NCBI GenBank assembly: GCA_051001975.1
Contig: JBPCMU010000041.1
Location: 1-51,897 of the forward strand
Direction: 5' to 3'
DNA from: DATAEG01 sp051001975
Lineage (GTDB): Bacteria; Actinomycetota; Actinomycetes; Mycobacteriales; Jatrophihabitantaceae
Length of the DNA stretch: 51,897 bases
Each line of letters starts with the position of its first letter. Within the stretch, counting starts at the first letter, position 1. Below, piece by piece: positions 8,642 to 16,755 of this stretch. The position numbers and the translations under genes were made by a program. The notes below the pieces were generated by a model. That model searched no databases and was not told where the DNA came from. It worked only from the letters and a program-made list of their open reading frames with translations.

Positions 8642-9495
8642 TTCCCGCGGCGTTCGACTACGTGCGACCCAGCGCTCTCGATGAGGCCGTGACGGCGCTG
8701 GCCGACGGCGGCGAAGACGCCAAGGTGCTGGCCGGCGGGCAGTCCCTCATCCCGGTGCTGCGGTTGCGGCTGTCCTACCCGTCGCTGGTGGTCGACCTCG
8801 GCAGGATCGAGGCGCTGCAGGGCGTCACCGAGGACGGCGACTGCATCGTGATCGGCGCGATGACGACACATGCCGACGTCATCAACGATCCACTGGTGAA
8901 GCAGCACGCGCCACTCATCGGGCAGGCCACCGAAACAGTGGCGGACCGGCAGGTGCGCCACCGCGGCACGTTCGGTGGCTCGCTGGCACACGCAGACCCC
9001 GCGGGTGATCTCCCGGCGGTGGCTCTGGCGCTGGACGCGACGCTGGTGGCGCGCGGTCCGAACGGGGAACGCAGCATCGCCGCTGCAGACTTCTTCCACG
9101 ACTACCTGACCACCGAGCTGGCCCACGACGAGATCCTCACCTCGATCCGGGTGCCGAAGCTGGGCGCCGGGTGGAGCAGCCACTATGAGAAGTTCAACCG
9201 GGTCGCGCAGGCGTGGTCGATCGTCGCGGTCGCGGCAGCGGTGCGCCGGGAGAACGGGTCGATCGCTGAGGCCCGGGTCGGATTGACCAACATGGGCTCG
9301 ACGCCGCTGCGCGCCAGCGCCGTGGAGACTGCGTTGGCCGGCGCCGACGCGTCGGCCGAGGCGATTGCCGCGGCCTCGGCACACGCCGCAGAGGGCACGT
9401 CCGCGCCCAGCGACCTGGCTGGCAAGAGCGACTACCGCAACCACCTCGCTACTGTGCTCACGAAGCGGGCCGTCTCGGCCGCCGCTGGTATCTGA
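8638..9495 (+). CDS. coxM: FAD-binding medium subunit of molybdenum hydroxylase (CoxM)
   Basis: 285 residues, standard for the FAD subunit. FAD pyrophosphate-binding motifs AGGQSLIPVL (near residue 32) and GTFGGSLAHADPAGD (near residue 110) match the family AGGXS and TXGG signatures. The C-terminal CO_deh_flav domain follows (SHYEKFNRVAQAWSIV). It transfers electrons from the CoxS clusters via FAD to the respiratory chain or another acceptor. GTG start overlapping the coxL stop (GTGA). The frame is intact and codon use is like its neighbours. Confidence 0.94.
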   Translation: MIPAAFDYVRPSALDEAVTALADGGEDAKVLAGGQSLIPVLRLRLSYPSLVVDLGRIEALQGVTEDGDCIVIGAMTTHADVINDPLVKQHAPLIGQATETVADRQVRHRGTFGGSLAHADPAGDLPAVALALDATLVARGPNGERSIAAADFFHDYLTTELAHDEILTSIRVPKLGAGWSSHYEKFNRVAQAWSIVAVAAAVRRENGSIAEARVGLTNMGSTPLRASAVETALAGADASAEAIAAASAHAAEGTSAPSDLAGKSDYRNHLATVLTKRAVSAAAGI

Positions 9496-9498
9496 GCA

Positions 9499-9546
9499 CG
9501 GTTTTGGCCGCTCGCCGTCATATAGAGGGTTGGGCGGCCAAAACCG
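9499..9546. repeat. Perfect 13-bp inverted repeat before coxG
   Basis: Arms 9499-9511 (CGGTTTTGGCCGC) and 9534-9546 are perfectly complementary, with a 22-base loop that is relatively AT-rich (CATATAG). It fills most of the 70-base coxM-coxG gap and ends just before the coxG ribosome site. It could be an attenuator, an mRNA stabiliser or a dispersed repeat. The arm core resembles the inverted repeat at 4631-4706. Confidence 0.7.
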
Positions 9547-9565
9547 CAACACTGGAGGAAACACT

Positions 9566-10294
9566 GTGGAGCTCGAGCACTCCTTCACCGTCCCGGTCGG
9601 CGTCGATCAGGCGTGGCAGACCCTGCTGGACATCGAGCAGGTCGCACCCTGCATGCCGGGGGCCGCGCTGGACTCGGTCGACGGCGACGACTTCACCGGG
9701 ACGGTGAAGGTGAGGCTCGGCCCGATCGGCCTTACCTACAAGGGCAAAGCCAGCTTCCTGGAGAAGGACGAGGCCGCGCACAAGGCGATCATCGGGGCGC
9801 AGGGTCGGGACTCCCGCGGCAACGGCACCGCCGCGGCGACGGTCACCGCGACCCTCACCGAAGAGGCCGCCGGCCAGACCCGGGTGGACGTGAAGACCGA
9901 CCTCAACATCACCGGCAAGCCGGCCCAGTTCGGCCGCGGAGTGATGGCCGATGTTGGCAACAAGCTGATCGGCCAGTTCGCCGACTGCCTTGCTGGCAAG
10001 CTCGAGGGCGGTGGCACTCCGGTGGAAGCCGCTGAGCAGGCTGTCGAGGCCGCCGCGGCCGAGCAGCCAGCTGACTCCGCCGTCGGCGGCGTCCCTACTG
10101 CAGCCGCGCCGGCGTCCGCGCCGCGCCCGACCCCGCCGCCGCAGTCCCGCCCGGCACCCAAGCCGATCACCCGCAGCGAACCGGAGCCGATCGATCTGAT
10201 GGCATCCGCCGGGCCGGCCCTGGCGAAACGGCTGGCGCCATTGGCCGTCGGTCTGCTGGTACTGCTGTTCATCCTGCGCCGCCGCAAGCACTGA
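9566..10294 (+). CDS. coxG: CoxG-like SRPBCC protein with C-terminal membrane anchor
   Basis: About 242 residues. The first 150 residues form a CoxG (SRPBCC/START-like) domain beginning MELEHSFTVPVGVDQAWQTLL, with the family motif CMPGAAL. A Pro/Ala-rich linker follows (PRPTPPPQSRPAPKP), then one transmembrane helix LAPLAVGLLVLLFIL and a basic RRRKH tail. CoxG proteins recruit CO dehydrogenase-type enzymes to the inner membrane, and recent work assigns some of them quinone transfer. The start is GTG 9566 with GGAGGAAA at 9553-9560; the longer upstream frame overlaps coxM and is not used. Last gene of the cox group. Confidence 0.92.
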   Translation: MELEHSFTVPVGVDQAWQTLLDIEQVAPCMPGAALDSVDGDDFTGTVKVRLGPIGLTYKGKASFLEKDEAAHKAIIGAQGRDSRGNGTAAATVTATLTEEAAGQTRVDVKTDLNITGKPAQFGRGVMADVGNKLIGQFADCLAGKLEGGGTPVEAAEQAVEAAAAEQPADSAVGGVPTAAAPASAPRPTPPPQSRPAPKPITRSEPEPIDLMASAGPALAKRLAPLAVGLLVLLFILRRRKH

Positions 10295-10364
10295 CGCGGT
10301 AGCGCATTCGGGCCAGCGGGTTCCCAACCAGCGCGGACCGGATGGGTGCAGTCCCGGGTCGTCG

Positions 10365-10733
10365 CTAGGCAGCCGAGAACTTGTGCCCGCAGTCGGCGCA
10401 GAACTTGGCGTCGTGGTCGTTGCTCTCCCCGCAATCCGTGCAGTGCTTCGCCGCCTGCAGCGAAGCGCCGCACTCGTCGCAGAACTTGCCGCCGTCGACG
10501 TGTGCCCCGCAGGATGGGCAGGCGACGATCGGAGAGCACTGCACGCACTGGCCGACCTCGTCGTTCCAGCAGACCTCGGTGCACCGCCAGTTGCCGCAGC
10601 CCCGACACTGCTTGAACCGGTCGCGAATCTCCTCGACGGCCTGGCCCAACGCCTTGTCCTTCGTCGCGGAGTTGGTGCCCCGGTTCATCGCCCACCCGCT
10701 GGCCGACGTGCTCAACTGCCGGCCGACCCGCAA
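10365..10733 (-). CDS. Multi-zinc-ribbon protein
   Basis: 122 residues. An N-terminal helical stretch is followed by a run of Cys pairs: CRGCGNWRC, CWNDEVGQCVQC, CPSCGAH, CDECGAS, CTDCGES and CADCGHKF. Together these make at least three zinc-ribbon (DZANK-like) units. No catalytic motif is visible, so it probably acts in protein or nucleic acid binding. The start is uncertain: TTG 10733 is 4 bases after the stop of the EF-Tu domain II gene, and ATG 10688 is an alternative. The frame stays open further upstream without a start, so some N-terminal sequence may have been lost. It is co-directional and probably coupled with the gene upstream. Confidence 0.7.
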   Translation of the reverse strand: MRVGRQLSTSASGWAMNRGTNSATKDKALGQAVEEIRDRFKQCRGCGNWRCTEVCWNDEVGQCVQCSPIVACPSCGAHVDGGKFCDECGASLQAAKHCTDCGESNDHDAKFCADCGHKFSAA

Positions 10734-10737
10734 GCCC

Positions 10738-11118
10738 TCACCCGGTGAGCACGTCCCCGCGCGAAATGGACTCCCGCTTGACGCCTCTGAGCAGCACTCC
10801 GACCTTGTCGCCGGCGTTCGCCTGCTGCACCATCTTGCGGAACATCTCCACCCCGGTGACCTCGGTGCGCACGGTCTGGCCGTCCGGCCGGGCGATGGTC
10901 ACCGTCGCGCAGACTTCCACCGTGCCGGCCTCGATCCGGCCGGTGACCACTGTGCCGCGCCCGGTGATGGAAAAGACGTCCTCGACCGGCATCCGGAAGC
11001 CGCCTACCTGCTGCCAGGTGCTGGGTGCCGCGGGATCGGCCTCCTGGGCCTGCTGAGCCCGATCCGCCAACTGCTGCGGGTCGAGGTCTTCGTCGTTGCG
11101 CCGCCGGAAGAATCGCAT
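10738..11118 (-). CDS. Stand-alone EF-Tu domain II-like protein
   Basis: About 126 residues. After a basic/acidic N-terminal segment (MRFFRRRNDEDLDPQQLADRA), the remainder is a near-complete copy of elongation factor Tu domain II: FRMPVEDVFSITGRGTVVTGR, TGVEMFRK, AGDKVGVLLRGVKRESISRG and a final DVLTG. There is no GTPase domain and no domain III, so it cannot act as an elongation factor. The start is placed at ATG 11118, where the charged N terminus begins; the longer frame from 11184 lacks support. It lies immediately upstream of the zinc-ribbon gene, suggesting the pair works together. The function is not known to me. Confidence 0.75.
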   Translation of the reverse strand: MRFFRRRNDEDLDPQQLADRAQQAQEADPAAPSTWQQVGGFRMPVEDVFSITGRGTVVTGRIEAGTVEVCATVTIARPDGQTVRTEVTGVEMFRKMVQQANAGDKVGVLLRGVKRESISRGDVLTG

Positions 11119-11232
11119 ACGCCAGAAGCTACTGCCGCCAATGCGCAGGGCATGATTCCGGAGCTGATGGCATGGCTTACACATTGGGGCCCGCTGTGTG
11201 GGCGCTAGTGCGGCGCGGCACTAGGTCCCGTC

Positions 11233-11856
11233 ATGTTCTGGGCGTTGCTGCCCCGCCGCTTCCGACTCTTAGCCATCAGCGGTGCGTGGTGCCTCGCCCT
11301 CGTACTGGTGAGCTGCACTTTCGGCACCATGAGCCTCGCTGGCTACGAACGGCTGCTGTCGATCCTCAGCAGCCACGAGGGTCAGATCGGGTTCTCGTTG
11401 AGCCGAACGTTCTCCACCTACGGAGCGACCGACACCATGGCCCGCCTCGGTGCCGTCGCTGTAGTCAGCGCCGTCGCGGCGGCCGGTCTCGTTGTGTGGC
11501 GACTCACCGATTCCGAGGTGGTGCTCTTTTCCGCGACCATCATCGGCAGCCTGCTGCTCTGTCCGATCGTCTGGTCTCACTACCTCGTTATCGCCTTCGT
11601 CCCGCTGCTCGTGTCAGGCGTCTCACGCTGGTGGCTGCTGGCCTACGCGACTGCCACATGGTGGATCGCCACCCCTCCCAGCATCATCCGTGCCGCCCGC
11701 GAACTCTCCGACTGGACGCCCTCGAAGTATCGGTTCATCGCCTTGCAACTGATGCTGCTGGCGATCCTGTTCCTCGTCTGCCGACAAGCGATACGACGCG
11801 ATCGCTCGAACGCCGTCTCCCAGCGCACCACGGACACCATCAGTTTGACGTGGTAG
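11233..11856 (+). pseudogene. C-terminal fragment of a GT87-family (DUF2029) glycosyltransferase
   Basis: 207 residues of hydrophobic membrane protein, with at least five transmembrane stretches. The motif LLCPIVWSHYLVIAFVPLL is characteristic of GT87 polyprenyl-phosphate mannosyltransferases, and the C-terminal half aligns in order. Full-length members are about 400 residues, so the N-terminal half with the catalytic Asp region is missing. Upstream in frame there is a TAG at 11206, and the EF-Tu domain gene begins on the other strand. It sits directly beside the 3' end of tRNA-Ser, a common site of integration and loss. Most likely a relic; translation from ATG 11233 is possible but activity is unlikely. 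Confidence 0.65.
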
Positions 11857-11917
11857 GGGTCGTTGAGGGATGGCGTAGGCCCGCCGAGTGTTCGTCGGCG
11901 TTCGCGCGCCGCCAGCG

Positions 11918-12006
11918 CGGAGGGCGTGGGATTCGAACCCACGATGACTGTCACCAGCCATAGCGGTTTTCAAGACCGCCGCACTAGGCCTCTATGCGAG
12001 CCCTCC
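11918..12006 (-). tRNA. tRNA-Ser(UGA)
   Basis: 89-base class II tRNA. The acceptor stem GGAGGGC (12006 inward) pairs with GCCCTCC at the other end, with discriminator G. The anticodon stem GCGGT/ACCGC closes the loop CTTGAAA, giving anticodon TGA (plus-strand bases 11970-11972). The T-arm GTGGGTTCGAATCCCAC and a long variable arm are present. CCA is not encoded. It reads UCN-type serine codons (UCA and by wobble UCG). Confidence 0.95.
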
Positions 12007-12312
12007 GGATACGAAACAAGAGCGTAGTGGCCCGAACATCTGATCCCGCCCGACCGCCATGCCGGCGTCCACAGCGGAACCATCGGGGTGTTCTCATGGC
12101 GGCCGTCGCATGGAAGAACCTGCTACCCAATCGTCGGACAACAGGTTGATTCCGGACAGGTCGCCCAAAGCGACGAGCCGACACGATGCGCAGGTTGGGC
12201 AACTTTCCCCCTGGCGCTAGCCAGGGTCTCAGCGAAGCCTTAGCCTTCGACCGCCGGGGGATCCGAACAGACGAGTTTCCCGGTTCCCCTGCCGTGCTTC
12301 GAGAGGAACAGG
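12007..12312 (+). other. Intergenic leader before the subtilase-like gene
   Basis: 306 bases with no convincing gene. One hairpin is clear: CCCTGG (12209-12214) and CCAGGG (12221-12226) with a 6-base loop. The last bases before the ATG contain GAGAGGAAC (12300-12308), a good ribosome site. I looked for a c-di-AMP (ydaO) riboswitch, common before actinobacterial wall hydrolases, but did not find its conserved 3' motif. Confidence 0.4.
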
Positions 12313-15300
12313 ATGCGCGCCACGAAACACAAGCTGCTGATCGGGTCGGCGACCGCCGTCGCCGTCGTTGCAGCTCTCGCGGTCGCCCCATCAGCTGGCG
12401 CCGCACCAAAGGCCCCCGCTGCAAAGGTGACCAGCAAGAACGTCATCGTGCTGTTGAAGAACCAGCACAGCACCATGAAGCCGAACCGCGGCGGAGGAAA
12501 ATCAAGCCAGCGGAACAGCGCGATCGCTAGCGACCAGGCGCGGGTGGTCACCAACGTCCGCAAGATGGGCGCCACCCACATCCAGCAGTTCAACGTGGTG
12601 AACGCAGTCTCGCTCACCATCAACTCCGACAAGATCGCCGCGCTGTCGAAGGACACCAGCGTCGCCGCGATCGTCCCCGACCTGCAGATCGCTGCGCCGA
12701 CGGTGTCCAACGACGTCAGCAAGAAGCAGGACGCCAAGGTCGGCACGAACGCAGTGCCGCCGGCGTCCTACTGCTCGACGGATCAGGCCGCACCGCGGTT
12801 GGAGCCCGAGGCACTGCAGACCATGCACGTCGCCTACGACAGTGCCACCACTCCTAGCGCCGCGAAGCTCGAAACCGGCGCCGGCGTCAAGGTCGGCTGG
12901 ATCGCCGATGGCATCGACGTCAACAACCCGGACTTCATCCGACCCAACGGCGACCACGTGTTCGTCGACTACCAGGACTTCAGCACCGAGGGTGTTGACG
13001 CGCCGAGCAGCGCAGCCGAAGCATTCGGCGACGCCAGCTCGATCGCCGCGCAGGGTGGCCAGACCTACAACCTGAACGACTACACCGCTGCGGCGAACCC
13101 GCTGACTGCGGGCTGCTACGTGAAGATCCGCGGTGTCGCGCCCGGTTCCTCGATGGTCGGCCTCAAGGTCTTCGGCAACGCACCGACGGCACCGACGTCG
13201 CGCTTCATCGGCGCCGTGCAGTACGCGGTCAACGTCGCCGGCGTGGACGTGCTGAACGAGTCGTTCGGCAGCAACCCGTACCCGGACACGATGGATGACC
13301 CGATCTCGCTGGTGAACAACGCAGCCATCACGGCCGGCGTCACCGTCGTCGCCAGCTCGGGCGACGCGGGAACCAACGGCTCGATCGGGTCGCCGGCCAC
13401 GTCCCCGGCCGTGATCGGTGTCGCGGCGACCACAATGTTCCGTAGCGCAGCGCAGATCAAGCTCGACGGATTCTCCATCTCAAACGCCGTGCTGCCGATC
13501 AACGGCTGGGCGAACGACAACATTTCCTCGTTGTCCTCGGGCGGGTACTCGCACAGTGGCAAGGTCCCGGACGTCGCTGCACCCGGCGACAGCGGTTGGG
13601 CGCTCTGCTCACCGGACCCGACGGTCTACCTCGACTGCACCAACCCCTACACCGGTGCGCCTGTGTCGATGCTGCTCTTCGGCGGCACCAGCCAGTCTGC
13701 GCCGCTCACCTCGGGCACCGCGGCCCTCGTCATCGCCGCGTACCGCAGGGCGCACAACGGCGCCAGCCCGACACCGGCCGTGGTCAAGTCGATCATCGTC
13801 GGCACCGCGCAGGACCTCGGACACCCGGCCTACGAGCAGGGTTCCGGTGAGGTCGACGCGCTGGCCGCAGTGAAGGCGGCTCTGTCGATGCCGGCGCCGG
13901 GCAGCACCACTGTCCCGGCCACCGCAACCGGCACCGGACTGGTGACCAGCACCAGCACCGCCGGTGTCAACCAGCTGAACCTGGTCGGCAGCGCGGGCCG
14001 TTCCGCGTCCGGCTCATTCACCGTGACCAACGCGTCGAAGTCGGCGCAGAAGGTCACGCTGGCTACCCGCCAGCTGAGCAAGGTCCTCAGCACCACCGAA
14101 GGTTCGGTCACACTGGATCCGGCTCAGACGTTCCCGAACGTCAGCGGCGGCGCCCGGGCGTACCGGATCGTGAACGTGAACGTTCCGGCCGGCGCCGATC
14201 GGTTGGACGCATCGTTCGCGTCGAACACCACCACCGACGCAGGTTCGTTCACCGTGTTCTCCGCGCTGGTGGACCCGAACGGGATCTTCCAGGCGTACAA
14301 CTCACCGCAGGGCCTGGCCAACTTCGGGCACATCGACGCACGCTTCCCGACACCCACTACCGCCACGAAGAAGTGGCATCTGCTCCTGTGGGCCAACCCG
14401 GCCTTCACCGGTCCGATCAACTACCAGGTGAAGTCGTCCAAGTACGTAGCGACCGGAACGGTCAGCCCGTCCTCGGTCACGTTGGCGGCGGGCGCGAGCG
14501 CGAAGATCACCGCGAACTTCCCGACCGGCACCGTCGCCGGGGACGCATCGGCTGCAGTGACCATGAAGACGGCACTCGGCACCGCTGCCGACGTGCCGGT
14601 GTCGATCCGCACGCTCATCCCGAGTGCCGCGGCAGTCAACACCTGGACCGGTGTGATCACCGGCGGTAATGGTCGGGCCAACGGAGGTCCGGCACAAACC
14701 AACAGCTACTACGTCGACATCCCGGCCGGCAAGGCAGCCGTGGATATCACCGTGAAGCTGAACAGCCCGGCCTACCCGAATGAGGTCCTGATCGGATTCC
14801 TCGTCCGTCCGGACGGCCAGACAGTCAGCGCGAAGTCGAACCTCATCGTCGATCCGGCCACTGGCTCGTTCGACGTAGGAAAGGCTCTGTTCAACTTCGC
14901 GAGGGCGCCTGGTGCGGGTCGGTACCGGTTCATCCTCGAGGTGACGAACCCAGTCGGAGGAATGGCCGTCGATCAGCCCTTCACCGGATACCTGACGTAC
15001 GCAGCGGCTCCGATCGCGCCGGTCTCTCCTTTGCCGACCGCGAAGAACTTGGCGACTCAGGGCAAGACGTACAAGTACAGCGTCAAGATCACCAACAACA
15101 CGCTCCAGCAGCAGACCTACTTCGCCGACCCGCGCCTGAACAAAGGCACCGACTACCAGTTGGCGTCCCAGGTGCCGGACGATGATCTGCAAAATCTCAC
15201 GCTGCCGGAATCCGACGTCAGTCCGAACTGGCTCGTACCGAGCCGAACGACCAACGCCACGTTCACTGCCAACGCCACAGTTCCGGTGGAGTTGGACGTG

Positions 15301-15873
15301 AACTACACCTACGGCGACCCGGAGGTATTCGGCGGCGCGACTGGTAATTACTCCAGCGTGTCGGTGAACTCGCCAATCGGTATCGCCAACGGCGGTTGGT
15401 ACGCCAATGTCGGCCAGCCGGGACCGTTCGACGGTCCCGCACCAGCCGGCACGGTGGCCCTCAATGCATTGGTTCGCACCGCCGCGTTCGACCCGAACGC
15501 GGATAGCTCGCTTGGTGACTACTGGATCAGCTCGCTGATTCCGGCCAGCAATGGCACGGGCGGTGCAAACAGCGGCGCGGTCGGGAACAAGGTGCTCAGC
15601 TCGAAAACCAGCCGGGCGCTCAACGCCCTGCGGTATCAGGCGAAGCAAACCCCGGTGAAGGCAAAAACCCGGTCCGCAGCCGGCACGCCAACCTGCGAAT
15701 CGGTCGGCGGGACGCTCGAGCCGGGCAAGTCCTGCATGTTCACCTTCTCGGTCACGGCGAACGGTGCGCATGGTGCGGTCGTGTCGGGCGCGTTGTCCGT
15801 CCAGTCGCTGGACTTCTACGGCGGCACGACGAACGATCTGATCTCGCTTCCGTACGCATACAAGATCAGATAG
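12313..15873 (+). CDS. Large secreted S8-like (subtilase) protein with altered catalytic site
   Basis: 1186 residues. A Sec signal peptide (MRATKHK, hydrophobic core, cleavage near APSAGAA) is followed by an inhibitor-I9-like propeptide and a subtilase core. The Asp motif is VGWIADGIDV (D199) and the Ser motif is FGGTSQSAPLTSG (S460). The segment aligning with the His motif HGTHVAG reads FGDASSIAAQG (residues 238-248), with no His. The oxyanion position reads ASSGDAG (D351), resembling sedolisins. Beta-rich repeats of Fn3/Ig type fill the rest. No sorting signal or membrane anchor is seen at the C terminus (DLISLPYAYKIR), so it is exported to the medium or wall. It stands alone, with a hairpin after it. 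Confidence 0.85.
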   Translation: MRATKHKLLIGSATAVAVVAALAVAPSAGAAPKAPAAKVTSKNVIVLLKNQHSTMKPNRGGGKSSQRNSAIASDQARVVTNVRKMGATHIQQFNVVNAVSLTINSDKIAALSKDTSVAAIVPDLQIAAPTVSNDVSKKQDAKVGTNAVPPASYCSTDQAAPRLEPEALQTMHVAYDSATTPSAAKLETGAGVKVGWIADGIDVNNPDFIRPNGDHVFVDYQDFSTEGVDAPSSAAEAFGDASSIAAQGGQTYNLNDYTAAANPLTAGCYVKIRGVAPGSSMVGLKVFGNAPTAPTSRFIGAVQYAVNVAGVDVLNESFGSNPYPDTMDDPISLVNNAAITAGVTVVASSGDAGTNGSIGSPATSPAVIGVAATTMFRSAAQIKLDGFSISNAVLPINGWANDNISSLSSGGYSHSGKVPDVAAPGDSGWALCSPDPTVYLDCTNPYTGAPVSMLLFGGTSQSAPLTSGTAALVIAAYRRAHNGASPTPAVVKSIIVGTAQDLGHPAYEQGSGEVDALAAVKAALSMPAPGSTTVPATATGTGLVTSTSTAGVNQLNLVGSAGRSASGSFTVTNASKSAQKVTLATRQLSKVLSTTEGSVTLDPAQTFPNVSGGARAYRIVNVNVPAGADRLDASFASNTTTDAGSFTVFSALVDPNGIFQAYNSPQGLANFGHIDARFPTPTTATKKWHLLLWANPAFTGPINYQVKSSKYVATGTVSPSSVTLAAGASAKITANFPTGTVAGDASAAVTMKTALGTAADVPVSIRTLIPSAAAVNTWTGVITGGNGRANGGPAQTNSYYVDIPAGKAAVDITVKLNSPAYPNEVLIGFLVRPDGQTVSAKSNLIVDPATGSFDVGKALFNFARAPGAGRYRFILEVTNPVGGMAVDQPFTGYLTYAAAPIAPVSPLPTAKNLATQGKTYKYSVKITNNTLQQQTYFADPRLNKGTDYQLASQVPDDDLQNLTLPESDVSPNWLVPSRTTNATFTANATVPVELDVNYTYGDPEVFGGATGNYSSVSVNSPIGIANGGWYANVGQPGPFDGPAPAGTVALNALVRTAAFDPNADSSLGDYWISSLIPASNGTGGANSGAVGNKVLSSKTSRALNALRYQAKQTPVKAKTRSAAGTPTCESVGGTLEPGKSCMFTFSVTANGAHGAVVSGALSVQSLDFYGGTTNDLISLPYAYKIR

Positions 15874-15893
15874 TTCGCTCAGCACACTCGACG

Positions 15894-15926
15894 CTGCCCG
15901 GTCCCGCATCCAGCGGGACCGGGCAG
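15894..15926 (+). terminator. Rho-independent-like terminator after the subtilase gene
   Basis: A perfect 14-bp stem (15894-15907 with 15913-15926, sequence CTGCCCGGTCCCGC) encloses the 5-base loop ATCCA, 20 bases after the stop codon. There is no T-tract, which is usual for strong GC hairpins in actinomycetes. It separates the subtilase gene from the beta-phosphoglucomutase gene, whose start is therefore placed after the hairpin. Confidence 0.85.
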
Positions 15927-15993
15927 TGCCATGTTCACCGGGAGTACGCGTGGCCTCCGCGATGAGCGAGGGCGGGGGGGTCAGGATGGGCGG

Positions 15994-16755
15994 GTGACAC
16001 TAGGCCTCCCTGACCAGGTGCGCGCCTGTCTGTTCGATCTCGACGGCGTGCTCACCCAAACCGCGACCGTTCATGCCAAGGCGTGGAAGCAGACGTTCGA
16101 TGAAGTGCTGAAGGCACGTGCCGACCGAGACGGCTCGAAGTTCGTCCCGTTCGACGCGGACCACGACTACGACGAATACGTCGACGGCAAGCCACGCGAG
16201 GACGGGGTGCGCGATTTTCTCGCCGCTCGCGACATCCATCTCCCCGACGGCAGCCGGGACGACGGGCCGGACGCGGAGACCGTGTATGGCGTCGGCAACC
16301 GCAAGAACGCCCTGGTGCAGGAGATCATCAAGCGCGACGGTGTCGAGGTCTTCGACGGATCGCGGCGCTACCTGGAAAGTGCCCGGGACGCCGGCCTACG
16401 CCGCATCGTTGTCTCCTCCAGCGCGAACACCGAGACGGTGTTGCGAGTGACCGGCCTGGCCGAGCTCGTCGAAGGCCGGATCGACGGCGTCACGCTGGCC
16501 GAACGCAACCTGCGCGGCAAGCCGGCGCCGGACAGCTTCCTGGCCGGCGCAGAGTTGGCGCAGGTTCCACCGGAGGCTTCGGTCGTTTTCGAGGACGCGC
16601 TGTCCGGTGTGCAGGCCGGCAAGGCAGCCGGCTGTTACGTGGTGGGCGTGGACCGCATCCGCGACGGGAAGCACGCGGGCGACCTCGTCTCGTACGGCGC
16701 CGACGTGGTGGTCACCGATCTTGCTGAGCTGCTCGACGCGGAGGGTTCCCGATGA
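15994..16755 (+). CDS. Beta-phosphoglucomutase-family HAD phosphatase/mutase
   Basis: About 253 residues. HAD motif I is CLFDLDGVLTQT, motif II VVSSSANTE, motif III the Lys in RGKPAPDSF, and motif IV VVFEDALSGVQAG. A helical cap lies between motifs I and II. This is the beta-PGM subgroup that interconverts beta-glucose 1-phosphate and glucose 6-phosphate. GTG 15994 is chosen because the alternative upstream ATG lies on top of the terminator hairpin. Its stop overlaps the GH65 start (ATGA). The same gene pair occurs in Mycobacterium tuberculosis (Rv3400-Rv3401), supporting a pathway in which GH65 releases beta-glucose 1-phosphate and this enzyme feeds it into glycolysis. Confidence 0.9.
   Translation: MTLGLPDQVRACLFDLDGVLTQTATVHAKAWKQTFDEVLKARADRDGSKFVPFDADHDYDEYVDGKPREDGVRDFLAARDIHLPDGSRDDGPDAETVYGVGNRKNALVQEIIKRDGVEVFDGSRRYLESARDAGLRRIVVSSSANTETVLRVTGLAELVEGRIDGVTLAERNLRGKPAPDSFLAGAELAQVPPEASVVFEDALSGVQAGKAAGCYVVGVDRIRDGKHAGDLVSYGADVVVTDLAELLDAEGSR

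Noticed and set aside
12007..12312. Possible c-di-AMP (ydaO) riboswitch before the subtilase gene
   Set aside because: A hairpin is present but the conserved 3' part of the riboswitch consensus was not found.
14302..15909. 535-codon minus-strand frame opposite the subtilase gene
   Set aside because: Antisense shadow of a gene with a signal peptide and subtilase motifs; composition is Arg/Val/Gly-rich without family similarity.
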